7,809 bases of DNA from JBARCX01 sp049794535 (GCA_049794535.1 JBARCX010000137.1:1-7809); one strand, 5' to 3'; counted from the stretch's first letter, positions 1 through 7,130 are shown. The notes: a model not told the origin generated them from the sequence alone. Made by a program: numbers and translations.

Positions 1-1131
1 AGCCTCGGCAACGCCTTGCTCGTAGTCGGCCAACTCCTTCTGCGGCGCAATCCAGATCACGTTGCCGTCTTGACGCTTGTCCAGACCTTTGGCGCGCAGA
101 ATCACATCCAGTGCCTGGTCCCACGGCACGTTATTCAGCCGCAAGGTGATGCTGCCGCCAACGGTATCGGAAGCGACGAGGTTGATGCCTGATTCGTCAG
201 CAACCAGCTGCAACACGGCACGTACCGAGACGTCTTGGAAATTGAAGGTAGCGCGGGTACCGGTGTACACCGGCTGTTGCGTTGGATCCGATCCATTTGC
301 CCTGCCGCTGGCACTCAATTTTTTCGGTGCCACTTCGATCACGTACTGATCACCCGTCTGATAGGACGAGGTATCAACCTCACCTTTGATGGCAATCTCC
401 ATGCGCGCACCACTCGGCGTCGCCTTGGTGGCAATGGATTGCACCGGCGTGGCGAAATCGAGCACATCCAAACGCTGGGCCAGATTCATCGGCAACTGCA
501 CATGACCGAGGCTGACCACTAACTTGTTGCCCTGGTGTTGCATGTCGGCATTCGCACCGGGGCCGTTGAAGGTGATCAAAACGCGGCCCGCACCGTTTTC
601 GCCACGGCGGAAATCGATATTTGAAACTGCCGTACCGTCGGCCACCGACGAAGGCAGTGCCTTGGACGGATCGATCGTGGCCGCGGTAGTAACGGGCCGC
701 GCCTCGGTGCCGTTATTCACGGTCAAGACAAGGCTGTTGCCTTCAACCACAGAGTGGTAGGTGGAATCGCGCATCAACTCGACAACGACGCGAGTGCGAT
801 CACCGGCAGATACAGCCGACACGCCGGAGGTCGAGCCCTCGCCAATGTCGATGTGTCGCGAGGCATTGTTCACCGTATCGGCAAAATCAACCGCAATACG
901 CGGCGGATTATCGGTGGTGAAGATGCGTGGCTGCGGTACCGGACCGTTGTCGAAATTCATATGCAATTCGACGCGGCCACCGGGCAGCTTATCGACGCTG
1001 ATGCTCTTCAAGGTGGCAGTGGCTGCGGCGGCATTCGCCCACGCAGCGCTACCGATCAGCAGGCCTATCATCAGGCAGCGGCTCGCCAGGCGCATGGCAC
1101 GACTCCGAACAGGTTTGATTAGGTTGGTCAT
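1..1131 (-). CDS. pilQ: Type IV pilus secretin PilQ, N-terminal part (cut by window edge)
   Basis: PilQ forms the outer-membrane pore through which the type IV pilus fibre leaves the cell. The reading frame is open from the start codon to the window edge, giving 377 codons without a stop. Residues 1 to about 34 form a signal peptide: a basic n-region, a hydrophobic core (LMIGLLIGSAAW) and a likely cleavage near ANA. Two AMIN-like peptidoglycan-binding beta domains follow at about 41-140 and 168-268. Next come a short Ser/Gly/Gln-rich linker and an N0/STN domain at about 292-363 (FNFQDVSVRAVLQLVADESG, then NVPWDQALDVIL). The N1 and pore-forming secretin domains lie beyond the left edge. It is the last visible gene of pilMNOPQ, 19 bases after pilP. 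An in-frame ATG at residue 13 (position 1095) with its own GGAG could be the true start and would give a more standard signal peptide. The identification is firm; the exact start is not. Confidence 0.95.
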   Translation of the reverse strand, partial: MTNLIKPVRSRAMRLASRCLMIGLLIGSAAWANAAAATATLKSISVDKLPGGRVELHMNFDNGPVPQPRIFTTDNPPRIAVDFADTVNNASRHIDIGEGSTSGVSAVSAGDRTRVVVELMRDSTYHSVVEGNSLVLTVNNGTEARPVTTAATIDPSKALPSSVADGTAVSNIDFRRGENGAGRVLITFNGPGANADMQHQGNKLVVSLGHVQLPMNLAQRLDVLDFATPVQSIATKATPSGARMEIAIKGEVDTSSYQTGDQYVIEVAPKKLSASGRANGSDPTQQPVYTGTRATFNFQDVSVRAVLQLVADESGINLVASDTVGGSITLRLNNVPWDQALDVILRAKGLDKRQDGNVIWIAPQKELADYEQGVAEA

Positions 1132-1139
1132 TGCATCAG

Positions 1140-1144
1140 CCCCT
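1140..1144 (-). promoter_or_regulatory. Ribosome binding site of pilQ (upstream start)
   Basis: AGGGG on the minus strand lies 8 bases before the ATG at 1131, inside the 19-base pilP-pilQ gap. It supports the upstream start. A competing GGAG at 1103-1106 lies 7 bases before the in-frame ATG at 1095. Confidence 0.55.
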
Positions 1145-1150
1145 GTGATC

Positions 1151-1690
1151 CTATTTGTCGCCAAGCGCGATGCTGGCGGGACGCTCCATCCAGCCACCAT
1201 TGCCGTTGGAAACCAGCTCGACGAGATCGATGTGGTCGGCCTTGATGGTGGTGATGCGACCGTAGTTCTGGCCCATATATTCATTGATATGCATGCGATG
1301 GATGACCCCCGATGGATCCTTAACCAGGCCCTCGAGGCTGGCCCCACCACCGATCGTGCCCACCATCTTCAAGCTATCCAGCGCATACATCTCCAGCGGC
1401 TGCTTGACACGGTTCTCGTCTGGACGCGGGCCGTTGTTGTTTGATGGCTGCACCTCGGCCGCACTAGGACTGAACGGGTCACGTCTGTCCTGGTCGTCGT
1501 ATTTGAAGGTCTCAAATGTCTTGATCACCGGCAATGGCGGAATCGGAGCGCCTTTCTTGGCCTTCTCCTGCGCCACCCAATCACGGAGATCAGACATACC
1601 GCGGGTGCAGCCGCTGAGTACAAGCGCTGCAGCTAACATCAACAGCACACGCCCCAAATGAGCCGGCTTGATGGCAGTCAATATGCTCAT
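1151..1690 (-). CDS. pilP: Type IV pilus assembly lipoprotein PilP
   Basis: PilP is the periplasmic lipoprotein that joins the inner-membrane PilN/PilO pair to the N0 domain of the PilQ secretin. The 179-residue protein, close to the usual PilP length, starts with a lipoprotein signal (hydrophobic stretch at about 15-25). It ends in the lipobox LSGC, with the lipidated cysteine at residue 28. A flexible Pro-rich region follows (about 45-95, including APIPPLPVIKTF and DRRDPFSPS), typical of the PilP segment that binds PilN/PilO. A compact beta domain occupies about 98-175 (MYALDSLKMVGTIGG, then GLVKDPSGVIHRMHINEYMG). Asp at +2 is absent (Cys is followed by Thr-Arg), so transfer to the outer membrane by Lol is possible by the usual rule. 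Its ATG overlaps the pilO stop in an ATGA junction, and a run of G 5 bases upstream serves as the ribosome binding site. Confidence 0.96.
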   Translation of the reverse strand: MSILTAIKPAHLGRVLLMLAAALVLSGCTRGMSDLRDWVAQEKAKKGAPIPPLPVIKTFETFKYDDQDRRDPFSPSAAEVQPSNNNGPRPDENRVKQPLEMYALDSLKMVGTIGGGASLEGLVKDPSGVIHRMHINEYMGQNYGRITTIKADHIDLVELVSNGNGGWMERPASIALGDK

Positions 1691-2364
1691 TTCTGCCCCC
1701 CTGCCTTAGCATTGCCCTTGCCTTTAGCTTTGCTGCCTTCGGCCGTCTCTTCATCATCCAGATAACGGTAGGTCTTGACCGTGCCCTGCAGCACCAATTG
1801 CGCGTTGACCTCCGGCTCGGCGCCTTTGGCGGTTGGCTTAAGCGGAGTTAGCGACACGTCATGCATGGTCAGAATCACCACTCGCGGTAACGACGCCACG
1901 CCGCTGATGAAAGTGCCGAATTGGTGATAGGTGCCGATCATGCGCAACTGGATCGGCTTCTCCGCGTAGAAGTCTTTCGACGTCTCCACGCCGGGCTGGA
2001 AGAGTTCAGTCTCCAGACCAGCTGCCTGCGCCGTCTGTGAGATATCCACCAGCAACTCGGGCATCTCGGTCTTGCTGGGCAGCTGACGCAGTAGCTGCCG
2101 CAGCATGTCCTTCATCTCATCAAGCTGCTGCTGCAGCGCTTCGAGATTGACGGCCTTGGCCTGCTTCTGTGAGAAATCCTGCTGAAGCTGAGTCTCTTTG
2201 CCAACCAAGCCCTGCAGTTCATCCTGCTGGCCACTGACGTAGACGTACCAACCAAGCAGCGCGATGACCAAGAACACCAACGCAGTGAAGAAGGTCTTGA
2301 TCGACTTCGGCCAACCACCAATGTTGTTGCGGTCGAGGCTGCGCAGATCGTCAAAAAATTTCAT
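1687..2364 (-). CDS. pilO: Type IV pilus inner-membrane protein PilO
   Basis: PilO pairs with PilN in the inner membrane and helps transmit signals between the cytoplasmic motor side and PilP/PilQ. The 225-residue product has a short cytoplasmic N-terminus (residues 1-22) and one membrane helix at about 24-43 (FFTALVFLVIALLGWYVYV). A Gln-rich coiled coil follows at about 45-95 (repeated QLQQDF / LEALQQQLDEM). A periplasmic ferredoxin-like domain lies at about 100-200, including MPELLVDISQTAQAAGLE and the family-typical YHQFGTFISGVASLPRVV. The C-terminus ends in an acidic patch (DDEETAEG) followed by a Lys/Gly/Ala tail at 211-225, which makes the protein somewhat longer than typical PilO. The start codon overlaps the pilN stop (ATGA), and GGGAGGGG precedes it by 7 bases, so translation is probably coupled. 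Confidence 0.96.
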   Translation of the reverse strand: MKFFDDLRSLDRNNIGGWPKSIKTFFTALVFLVIALLGWYVYVSGQQDELQGLVGKETQLQQDFSQKQAKAVNLEALQQQLDEMKDMLRQLLRQLPSKTEMPELLVDISQTAQAAGLETELFQPGVETSKDFYAEKPIQLRMIGTYHQFGTFISGVASLPRVVILTMHDVSLTPLKPTAKGAEPEVNAQLVLQGTVKTYRYLDDEETAEGSKAKGKGNAKAGGQK

Positions 2365-3104
2365 GGCTTGGCCCCTCCCTTAACGGTGGAACCAGCGGGT
2401 GTGACCGCCTTCGCTGTAGCAGGCGGCGCGGCACTCATCGCTTTCGCCGCAACGGCAGCCTTGTCATCCACAGCCTTGTCAGCTGCCACAGCGGCGGCTT
2501 GGGCCGGCTTGGCAGCCGTACTACTACTCGCCGGCGGCGCACCATCCGGTGTGTCGCTTTGCTTTGGACGCTGCAATGCGATGTTCAGACCAAAGGCATA
2601 AGGCATGCGTGAAGCATCGTGACTGTTTTCAGTCTTACGCAGATCGGTCTGCCCCATCCATGGCGACACCTCGATATTGCGCATGTACTCAGCCACGCTG
2701 GCATTGGATTGCGCCACACCTTCCAGCGTCATCGAATCGCCTGTCTGCTTGAGCGATGTCAGGCGTGCACTGGCAGGGATCGTCTTCACCAACTCGTCGA
2801 ACAGATGGACCATCTGCGCGCGGTTAGCTTGCAACTGCTCGATGATCTGTTTGCGCGCTAACAACCGCGAACGCACTTTTTCAAGATCCTGAATCTTGGT
2901 AATGCGCGCATCGAGCTGCTTGATCTCGGTTTGCAGATACGCGTTGCGCTCGTTCTGATTGTCGATGCGCATGTCCATCCAGAACGCCCACACAATCAGG
3001 AACAGCACAGCCGCCACAAACGCAGCAGCCAGTTGCAGAAAGAATTCGCGCTCACGTTGCTTGCGGCGTTCGGCGCGCCACGGAAGTAGGTTGATATGTG
3101 CCAT
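2361..3104 (-). CDS. pilN: Type IV pilus inner-membrane protein PilN, with extended C-terminal tail
   Basis: PilN bridges cytoplasmic PilM and periplasmic PilO/PilP. The N-terminus carries the diagnostic PilM-binding motif INLLPWR at residues 4-10, followed by a basic stretch (AERRKQRERE). One membrane helix lies at about 24-43 (LQLAAAFVAAVLFLIVWAFW). A coiled coil runs over about 45-100 (LQTEIKQLDARITKIQDLEK), and a periplasmic ferredoxin-like domain over about 105-180 ends in YAFGLNIALQRP. Residues 181-247 form an Ala/Pro/Lys-rich low-complexity tail (23 Ala and 8 Lys of 67). This brings the protein to 247 residues against roughly 180-200 for well-studied PilN proteins. The gene starts with ATG in a TAATG junction with pilM; AGGAG at 3114-3118 lies 9 bases upstream. 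The family assignment is firm; the function of the tail is unknown. Confidence 0.96.
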   Translation of the reverse strand: MAHINLLPWRAERRKQREREFFLQLAAAFVAAVLFLIVWAFWMDMRIDNQNERNAYLQTEIKQLDARITKIQDLEKVRSRLLARKQIIEQLQANRAQMVHLFDELVKTIPASARLTSLKQTGDSMTLEGVAQSNASVAEYMRNIEVSPWMGQTDLRKTENSHDASRMPYAFGLNIALQRPKQSDTPDGAPPASSSTAAKPAQAAAVAADKAVDDKAAVAAKAMSAAPPATAKAVTPAGSTVKGGAKP

Positions 3105-4162
3105 TAGTCGAAGCTCCTCAGCGCGAGTCCGACCGCGATCATCAGCGCGGGTGCGTCCTGGGCCAGCGTTTGCGCCTGCACTCGCGATGACAACGACATC
3201 CGCGCCAGCGGGTTGGCGACAACGCAGGGCACGCCGAGCTGCTCTTCAAGCATCCCGCCAATCCCCTCGATCGAGGCACAGCCGCCCGCCAGCACGACTT
3301 GATCGACTTTGCTGTATTCGCTACCGGCATAGAAGAACTGAAGCAGTCGACTGATCTGCTGAACCAGCGACTCCTTGAACGGCTCCAACGCCTCGCTTTC
3401 ATAGGACTCAGGCAAGCCGCCCTTGCGCTTGGCGCGACCGGCCTCCTCATAGGAAAGACCGTAGCGACGCATGATTTCGTCGGTCAGCTGCTTGCCACCA
3501 AACACTTGTTCGCGCGAATAGATCGTGCGCTGGTTACGCAGCACGGAGAGCGTGGTCATGGTGGCGCCAATGTCGACCACCGCCACCAGCGCATCGCGGC
3601 CTACGTTGAGCTGATCGCCGATCATCGCGAACGCGCTTTCCATCGCGAACGCCTCGACATCGATCACCTGCGCACTGAGTCCGCCCAGATCCAGCGCGGC
3701 CACGCGCATGTCGACGTTCTCGGTACGCGAGGCGGCGAGCAGCACATTGTTCATCTCAGGGTTGTCGCGTACCGGGCCAAGCACCTCGTAATCAAGGCTG
3801 ACTTCGTCGATGGGGTACGGAATGTACTGGTTGGCCTCGACCTGGATCTGACCCTCCAGATCATCTTCCGACAGCTCGCTCGACATCGGCACAATGCGTG
3901 TGATGACTGCGGAGCCGGCGACGGCGGCCGCCGCGTGCTTGAGCTTGGAGCCTGAGCGTGCCAACGCGCGTCGGATCGCATCTCCCACCGCCTCGATTTC
4001 GACGATGTTCTTCTCGACCACGGCGTTCGGAGGCAACGGCTCTACAGCGTAGTGTTCTACGCGGTAACGCCCACCGGTCTGGCTAAGCTGCAGCAGCTTA
4101 ACGGCAGTCGAACTGATGTCGACGCCGATCAGCGACGGCTTCTTGGGTGTAAAAAGACCCAC
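3104..4162 (-). CDS. pilM: Type IV pilus assembly protein PilM (actin-like ATPase), GTG start
   Basis: PilM is a cytoplasmic actin/FtsA-like protein that binds ATP and the N-terminal tail of PilN, forming the inner platform of the alignment complex. The 352-residue length is normal for the family. The actin-fold nucleotide-binding motifs are visible: phosphate-1 at residues 11-25 (LIGVDISSTAVKLLQ, Asp15), phosphate-2 at 193-208 (VAVVDIGATMTTLSVL, Asp197) and the adenosine motif at 289-303 (VVLAGGCASIEGIGG). The FtsA-like subdomain contains QVEANQYIPYPIDEVSLDY at about 107-125, a strong PilM signature. The start is GTG at 4162, chosen because the conserved N-terminus (LFTPKKPSLIGVD) begins there and AAGGGGG lies 7 bases upstream. 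It is the first gene of the operon and faces mrcA across a 261-bp divergent spacer that contains its likely promoter. Confidence 0.97.
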   Translation of the reverse strand: MGLFTPKKPSLIGVDISSTAVKLLQLSQTGGRYRVEHYAVEPLPPNAVVEKNIVEIEAVGDAIRRALARSGSKLKHAAAAVAGSAVITRIVPMSSELSEDDLEGQIQVEANQYIPYPIDEVSLDYEVLGPVRDNPEMNNVLLAASRTENVDMRVAALDLGGLSAQVIDVEAFAMESAFAMIGDQLNVGRDALVAVVDIGATMTTLSVLRNQRTIYSREQVFGGKQLTDEIMRRYGLSYEEAGRAKRKGGLPESYESEALEPFKESLVQQISRLLQFFYAGSEYSKVDQVVLAGGCASIEGIGGMLEEQLGVPCVVANPLARMSLSSRVQAQTLAQDAPALMIAVGLALRSFD

Positions 4163-4169
4163 GGTTTTT

Positions 4170-4176
4170 CCCCCTT
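4170..4176 (-). promoter_or_regulatory. Ribosome binding site of pilM
   Basis: AAGGGGG on the minus strand ends 7 bases before the GTG codon at 4162. It decides in favour of this non-ATG start. Confidence 0.7.
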
Positions 4177-4219
4177 GCCCCTAGCGCCTGCGGCCAGAAT
4201 CTGGTGAGCGCGCGATGGC

Positions 4220-4248
4220 ATTAGATCCAAAAATTAACGTATTAGCAA
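4220..4248 (-). promoter_or_regulatory. Candidate sigma70 promoter of pilMNOPQ
   Basis: On the minus strand, TTGCTA (4248-4243, 4 of 6 to TTGACA) and TCTAAT (4225-4220, 5 of 6 to TATAAT) are separated by exactly 17 bases, and the spacer is AT-rich. Transcription would begin near 4213, giving a leader of about 50 bases before the GTG of pilM. This is the best match on this strand in the divergent spacer. I found no properly spaced sigma54 GG-N10-GC element. Confidence 0.6.
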
Positions 4249-4282
4249 CGGCCTACGCGACCTTTCTCGACTGAATGGCGTG

Positions 4283-4304
4283 ATGGCCTGCACATTTGGG
4301 CCAT
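4283..4304. repeat. Inverted repeat in the divergent spacer (left)
   Basis: ATGGCC and GGCCAT form perfect 6-bp arms around a 10-base centre. It lies upstream of the pilM promoter candidate and could be an operator. A dyad of this size can also arise by chance in 260 bp, so function is unproven. Confidence 0.25.
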
Positions 4305-4306
4305 AG

Positions 4307-4326
4307 CGTCACTCCAACCTGTGACG
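4307..4326. repeat. Inverted repeat in the divergent spacer (right)
   Basis: CGTCAC and GTGACG form perfect 6-bp arms around an 8-base centre, two bases from the preceding dyad. The half-sites are opposite in orientation to the TGTGA-N6-TCACA layout of CRP/Clp sites, so this is not a simple CRP box. It may be a regulator site or chance. Confidence 0.25.
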
Positions 4327-4378
4327 TGGATTTGACTCCGCCATCACCCGTTGCTCACGAGACAGATACTGCTACATC

Positions 4379-4384
4379 TATACT
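4379..4384 (+). promoter_or_regulatory. Candidate -10 element of mrcA
   Basis: TATACT matches the sigma70 -10 consensus at 5 of 6 positions and would start transcription near 4391, about 33 bases before the mrcA ATG. No good -35 hexamer sits 16-18 bases upstream. The nearest, TTGCTC at 4351, is 22 bases away, which is too far for a normal promoter. The call is therefore weak. Confidence 0.35.
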
Positions 4385-4423
4385 CTGGCGTGTTTTGACT
4401 CAGGTCTCGCTTACATCCATACC

Positions 4424-6985
4424 ATGCGAATTTTGAAGCGTTTGCTGCGCTGGCTGCTGATCCTGGCCTTTACGGGGCTGCTGCTCGCTGTCGCCGCCGT
4501 AGGCGTCGCCTACTGGCTGGTCGCCCCTCGCCTGCCCTCGGTGGCCGTCCTCAAGGACTACCACATGCAGGTCCCCCTAACGGTGCTAAGCGCCGACGGC
4601 AAGCTGATCGCGTCTTTTGGCGAAACCCGGCGCATCCCGGTCAGCATGTCTCAGGTGCCGGATCGGCTGAAACATGCCGTTCTATCGGCCGAGGACGCAG
4701 ATTTTTACCATCACCCAGGCGTTGACTGGCGTGGCGTGGTGCGTGCCGGCTGGCATGTGGTGCTTTCCGGTGGCGAGAAAGGCCAGGGCGGGTCGACCAT
4801 TACCCAGCAGGTGGCTCGCAATGTCTTTCTGAGCCCGGAAAAGCTGTATTCGCGCAAGCTGATCGAGATGTTTATTGCGTTGCGCATGGAAAGCGAGCTC
4901 AGCAAAGATCAGATCCTTGAGCTTTATCTCAACAAGATGTTCCTGGGGCACCGTTCTTATGGCGTAGCTGCCGCCGCCGAGTATTACTACGGCAAGACCC
5001 TGGACCAGCTGACCGTTCCCGAATGTGCGGCCCTGGCCTCTACGTTCCAACTGCCCTCCGCAGTTAACCCGTTGACCAATACCAAGCGGCTGGTAGCCCG
5101 ACGCAATTGGGTGCTCGGCCAGATGCTCGACCACCACTACATCAACCAGGCCGAATACGAGCAGGCGATTGCGGCGCCGGACGATGCCGCGCCCCACGAG
5201 CAGGCGATTCAGGTAGATGCCCCGTACCTGGCCGAAATGGTGCGCCAACAGGCACTCAATCGCCTGGGCAACGACGCGCTTACCGAAGGCTACGTGGTCA
5301 AGACCACCGTGCAAAGCAGCCGCCAGCAGCAAGCGCTAACGGCCGTACGGCAAGGCTTGGTTGCTTATGATCAACGGCATGGATGGCGTGGCCCTGAAGC
5401 ACACCAGGAGCTACCGTCGGACGCTAGCAATGCGGACTACGACCGCGCATTGTCGAGCTACACCGATATTTCCGGTATGCAGCCGGGCATCGTTACCGCT
5501 GTTACGGGCACCGCTGCATCCGTGTATCTGTCCAGCCGCGAGGCGAACGTGCAGCTGGGGCTGGACGCGATGCGTTGGGCCCGCCCGTACATCACTGACA
5601 GCCGCATCGGTGCCGAGCCGCAAAATGTAGGCACCGTGCTCAAGCGCGGCGACATCATCCGCCTGTCACGTGACGACAAAGGCGATTTGCAGCTCACACA
5701 GATTCCCAAGGCGCAGGCGGCACTGGTCTCGCTTAATCCTGAGGACGGCTCCATCCAGGCTTTGGTCGGCGGCTACAACTTTCTGCGCAGCAAATTCAAT
5801 CGCGCCGTGATGGCCGCACGCCAGCCCGGCTCCAGCTTTAAGCCCTATTTCTATTCGGCAGCGTTTGAACGTGGCTTCACGCCAGCCTCGATCGTCAATG
5901 ATGCCCCACTCGCGCTACCTGATCCGTCGCAACCTGGCGGCCTATGGACACCATCGAACGATGACGGCAAATTCGCTGGCCCCATGCGCCTACGCGAGGC
6001 GCTAGCGGAATCAAAGAACCTGGTTTCGGTGCGCCTGCTCGACGCGATCGGCGTGCGCTATGCGCGTGACTACGCCACCCGCTTTGGCTTCTCGCTCGAT
6101 GCGCTGCCTCAGAACTTGTCCATGGCCCTGGGCACTGCCTCAGTTTCACCGATGGGCATGGCACGCGGCTTTTCCGTATTCGCCAATGGCGGTTATTTGG
6201 TCACCCCGTACTTCATCAGTGAGATCGACGACCGCGACGGCAAGCCGGTGTACGTCGCCAATCCGGCCCGCGCCTGCCGCGACTGCCAGGAGCGACTGCT
6301 CGACAACACGCCGCCCGGGCCACCGCCTGCGAACATGCTTACTGAACCCGCCAATGGCGTGGCCAGCGCCGGGTCTGCACCCGCATCTACCAGCAGCGTC
6401 GCCGACGCAGCCAGCACTGGCGGAACCGTGCTGCCCGCCGATGTGCATGGTGACGGCACGCACCCGCCGGTTCTCGCGCCACACGTGATCGACATTCGTA
6501 ACGACTACCTGATTACCTCGCTGCTCAAGGACGTGATCCAGAACCCGCTCGGCACGGGCAAAGCCGCCAAGGCACTGGGCCGCGACGACTTGGCCGGCAA
6601 AACAGGCTCCACCAACGATCACCGCGATGCCTGGTTCATCGGCTTCAATGGCGACTTGTCCACCTCGGTGTGGGTTGGCTTTGACGATTTCAGCCCGCTG
6701 GGCAAGTCGCGTGGCGTGGGTGAATTCGGTGCTCAAGTGGCATTGCCGATCTGGATGGATTACATGGGCGCTGCGTTGAAGGGGCTTCCGTCCAACAGCT
6801 TGGCCATGCCTCCAGGCATCAGCACCGTGCTAATCAACCGCGACAACGGTTTGCCGACTGAAGCGGGTGATCCGAACGCCATGTCCGAAATATTCAAGAT
6901 CGAGGATGTCGATCGCCTACGCACCCAGGCTGTCCAGCAGCAACAGCAGAATCAGGATCAGCAGCACGCTTATGACATCTTCTAA
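4424..6985 (+). CDS. mrcA: Penicillin-binding protein 1A, bifunctional glycosyltransferase/transpeptidase
   Basis: This class A PBP polymerises lipid II into glycan strands and cross-links the stem peptides at the periplasmic face of the inner membrane. It is complete (853 residues, normal for PBP1A). A membrane anchor lies at about 8-33. The GT51 domain has EDADFYHHPG (catalytic Glu90), GGSTITQQ at 122-129 and RKLIEMF with the second Glu148. A PBP1A-type OB-like domain covers about 315-425. The transpeptidase domain has SSFK at 470-473 (nucleophile Ser470), SKN at 530-532 and KTG at 726-728. A CxxC pair (Cys618, Cys621) and a Pro/Ala/Ser-rich insert at about 629-675 lie between SxN and KTG; E. 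coli PBP1A has a comparable CxxC and insert. The C-terminus is Gln-rich. ATG 4424 is the first start codon after an in-frame stop at 4322, and the next Met (residue 48) would remove the anchor. The ribosome binding site is poor. Divergent from pilM. Also known as ponA. Confidence 0.97.
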   Translation: MRILKRLLRWLLILAFTGLLLAVAAVGVAYWLVAPRLPSVAVLKDYHMQVPLTVLSADGKLIASFGETRRIPVSMSQVPDRLKHAVLSAEDADFYHHPGVDWRGVVRAGWHVVLSGGEKGQGGSTITQQVARNVFLSPEKLYSRKLIEMFIALRMESELSKDQILELYLNKMFLGHRSYGVAAAAEYYYGKTLDQLTVPECAALASTFQLPSAVNPLTNTKRLVARRNWVLGQMLDHHYINQAEYEQAIAAPDDAAPHEQAIQVDAPYLAEMVRQQALNRLGNDALTEGYVVKTTVQSSRQQQALTAVRQGLVAYDQRHGWRGPEAHQELPSDASNADYDRALSSYTDISGMQPGIVTAVTGTAASVYLSSREANVQLGLDAMRWARPYITDSRIGAEPQNVGTVLKRGDIIRLSRDDKGDLQLTQIPKAQAALVSLNPEDGSIQALVGGYNFLRSKFNRAVMAARQPGSSFKPYFYSAAFERGFTPASIVNDAPLALPDPSQPGGLWTPSNDDGKFAGPMRLREALAESKNLVSVRLLDAIGVRYARDYATRFGFSLDALPQNLSMALGTASVSPMGMARGFSVFANGGYLVTPYFISEIDDRDGKPVYVANPARACRDCQERLLDNTPPGPPPANMLTEPANGVASAGSAPASTSSVADAASTGGTVLPADVHGDGTHPPVLAPHVIDIRNDYLITSLLKDVIQNPLGTGKAAKALGRDDLAGKTGSTNDHRDAWFIGFNGDLSTSVWVGFDDFSPLGKSRGVGEFGAQVALPIWMDYMGAALKGLPSNSLAMPPGISTVLINRDNGLPTEAGDPNAMSEIFKIEDVDRLRTQAVQQQQQNQDQQHAYDIF

Positions 6986-7130
6986 GCTGCCTCGATCCTA
7001 GATCCAACGTCGTCACGACCTGCACCAGCTCCAACTGTGTGCAGGCCGTACTGGCTTCGATGACGCAGGCCATTCCGAGAGGTGATTTTTCCGTGTAGGC
7101 TGTCCACGCACGCTGCGGAGGATCCAGGCC
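6986..7130. other. Spacer between mrcA and the downstream gene, with a weak hairpin
   Basis: The 145-base gap holds an inverted repeat with 7-bp arms, CCTGCAC at 7019-7025 and GTGCAGG at 7039-7045, with a 13-base loop. A small palindrome (GTCGT-C-ACGAC, 7009-7019) touches it. Neither is followed by a T-run, so this is not a convincing intrinsic terminator. No clear sigma70 promoter was found, and the downstream gene could be read through from mrcA. Confidence 0.4.
7117..7122 (+). promoter_or_regulatory. Strong ribosome binding site of the downstream gene
   Basis: GGAGGA lies 8 bases before the ATG at 7131, the best Shine-Dalgarno match on the plus strand of the window. It fixes this start. 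Confidence 0.75.

Noticed and set aside
1129..1136. Two-codon upstream ORF overlapping the pilQ start
   Set aside because: The ribosome binding site is only 3 bases from its ATG but 8 bases from the pilQ ATG, so it is unlikely to be used.
761..1444. Open frame of 227 codons on the plus strand opposite pilQ and pilP
   Set aside because: It spans two genuine genes and their junction on the other strand and has no family features.
3299..3955. Open frame of 218 codons on the plus strand opposite pilM
   Set aside because: pilM is fully conserved here; the opposite frame shows no domain and no clear gene context.
4277..4292. Sigma54-like TGGC...TGC element (TGGCGTGATGGCCTGC) on the plus strand
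   Set aside because: The spacing between GG and GC is 11 bases rather than the strict 10.
4682..5332. Open frame of 216 codons on the minus strand inside mrcA
   Set aside because: It lies entirely antisense to the conserved glycosyltransferase domain and has no recognisable domain; it is a by-product of GC-rich coding sequence.
6146..6736. Open frame of 196 codons on the minus strand inside mrcA
   Set aside because: It is antisense to the transpeptidase region, shows no domain and is Ala/Gly/Arg/Val-rich as expected of a shadow frame.
7019..7045. Possible intrinsic terminator after mrcA
   Set aside because: The 7-bp stem has a large 13-base loop and no following T-tract.
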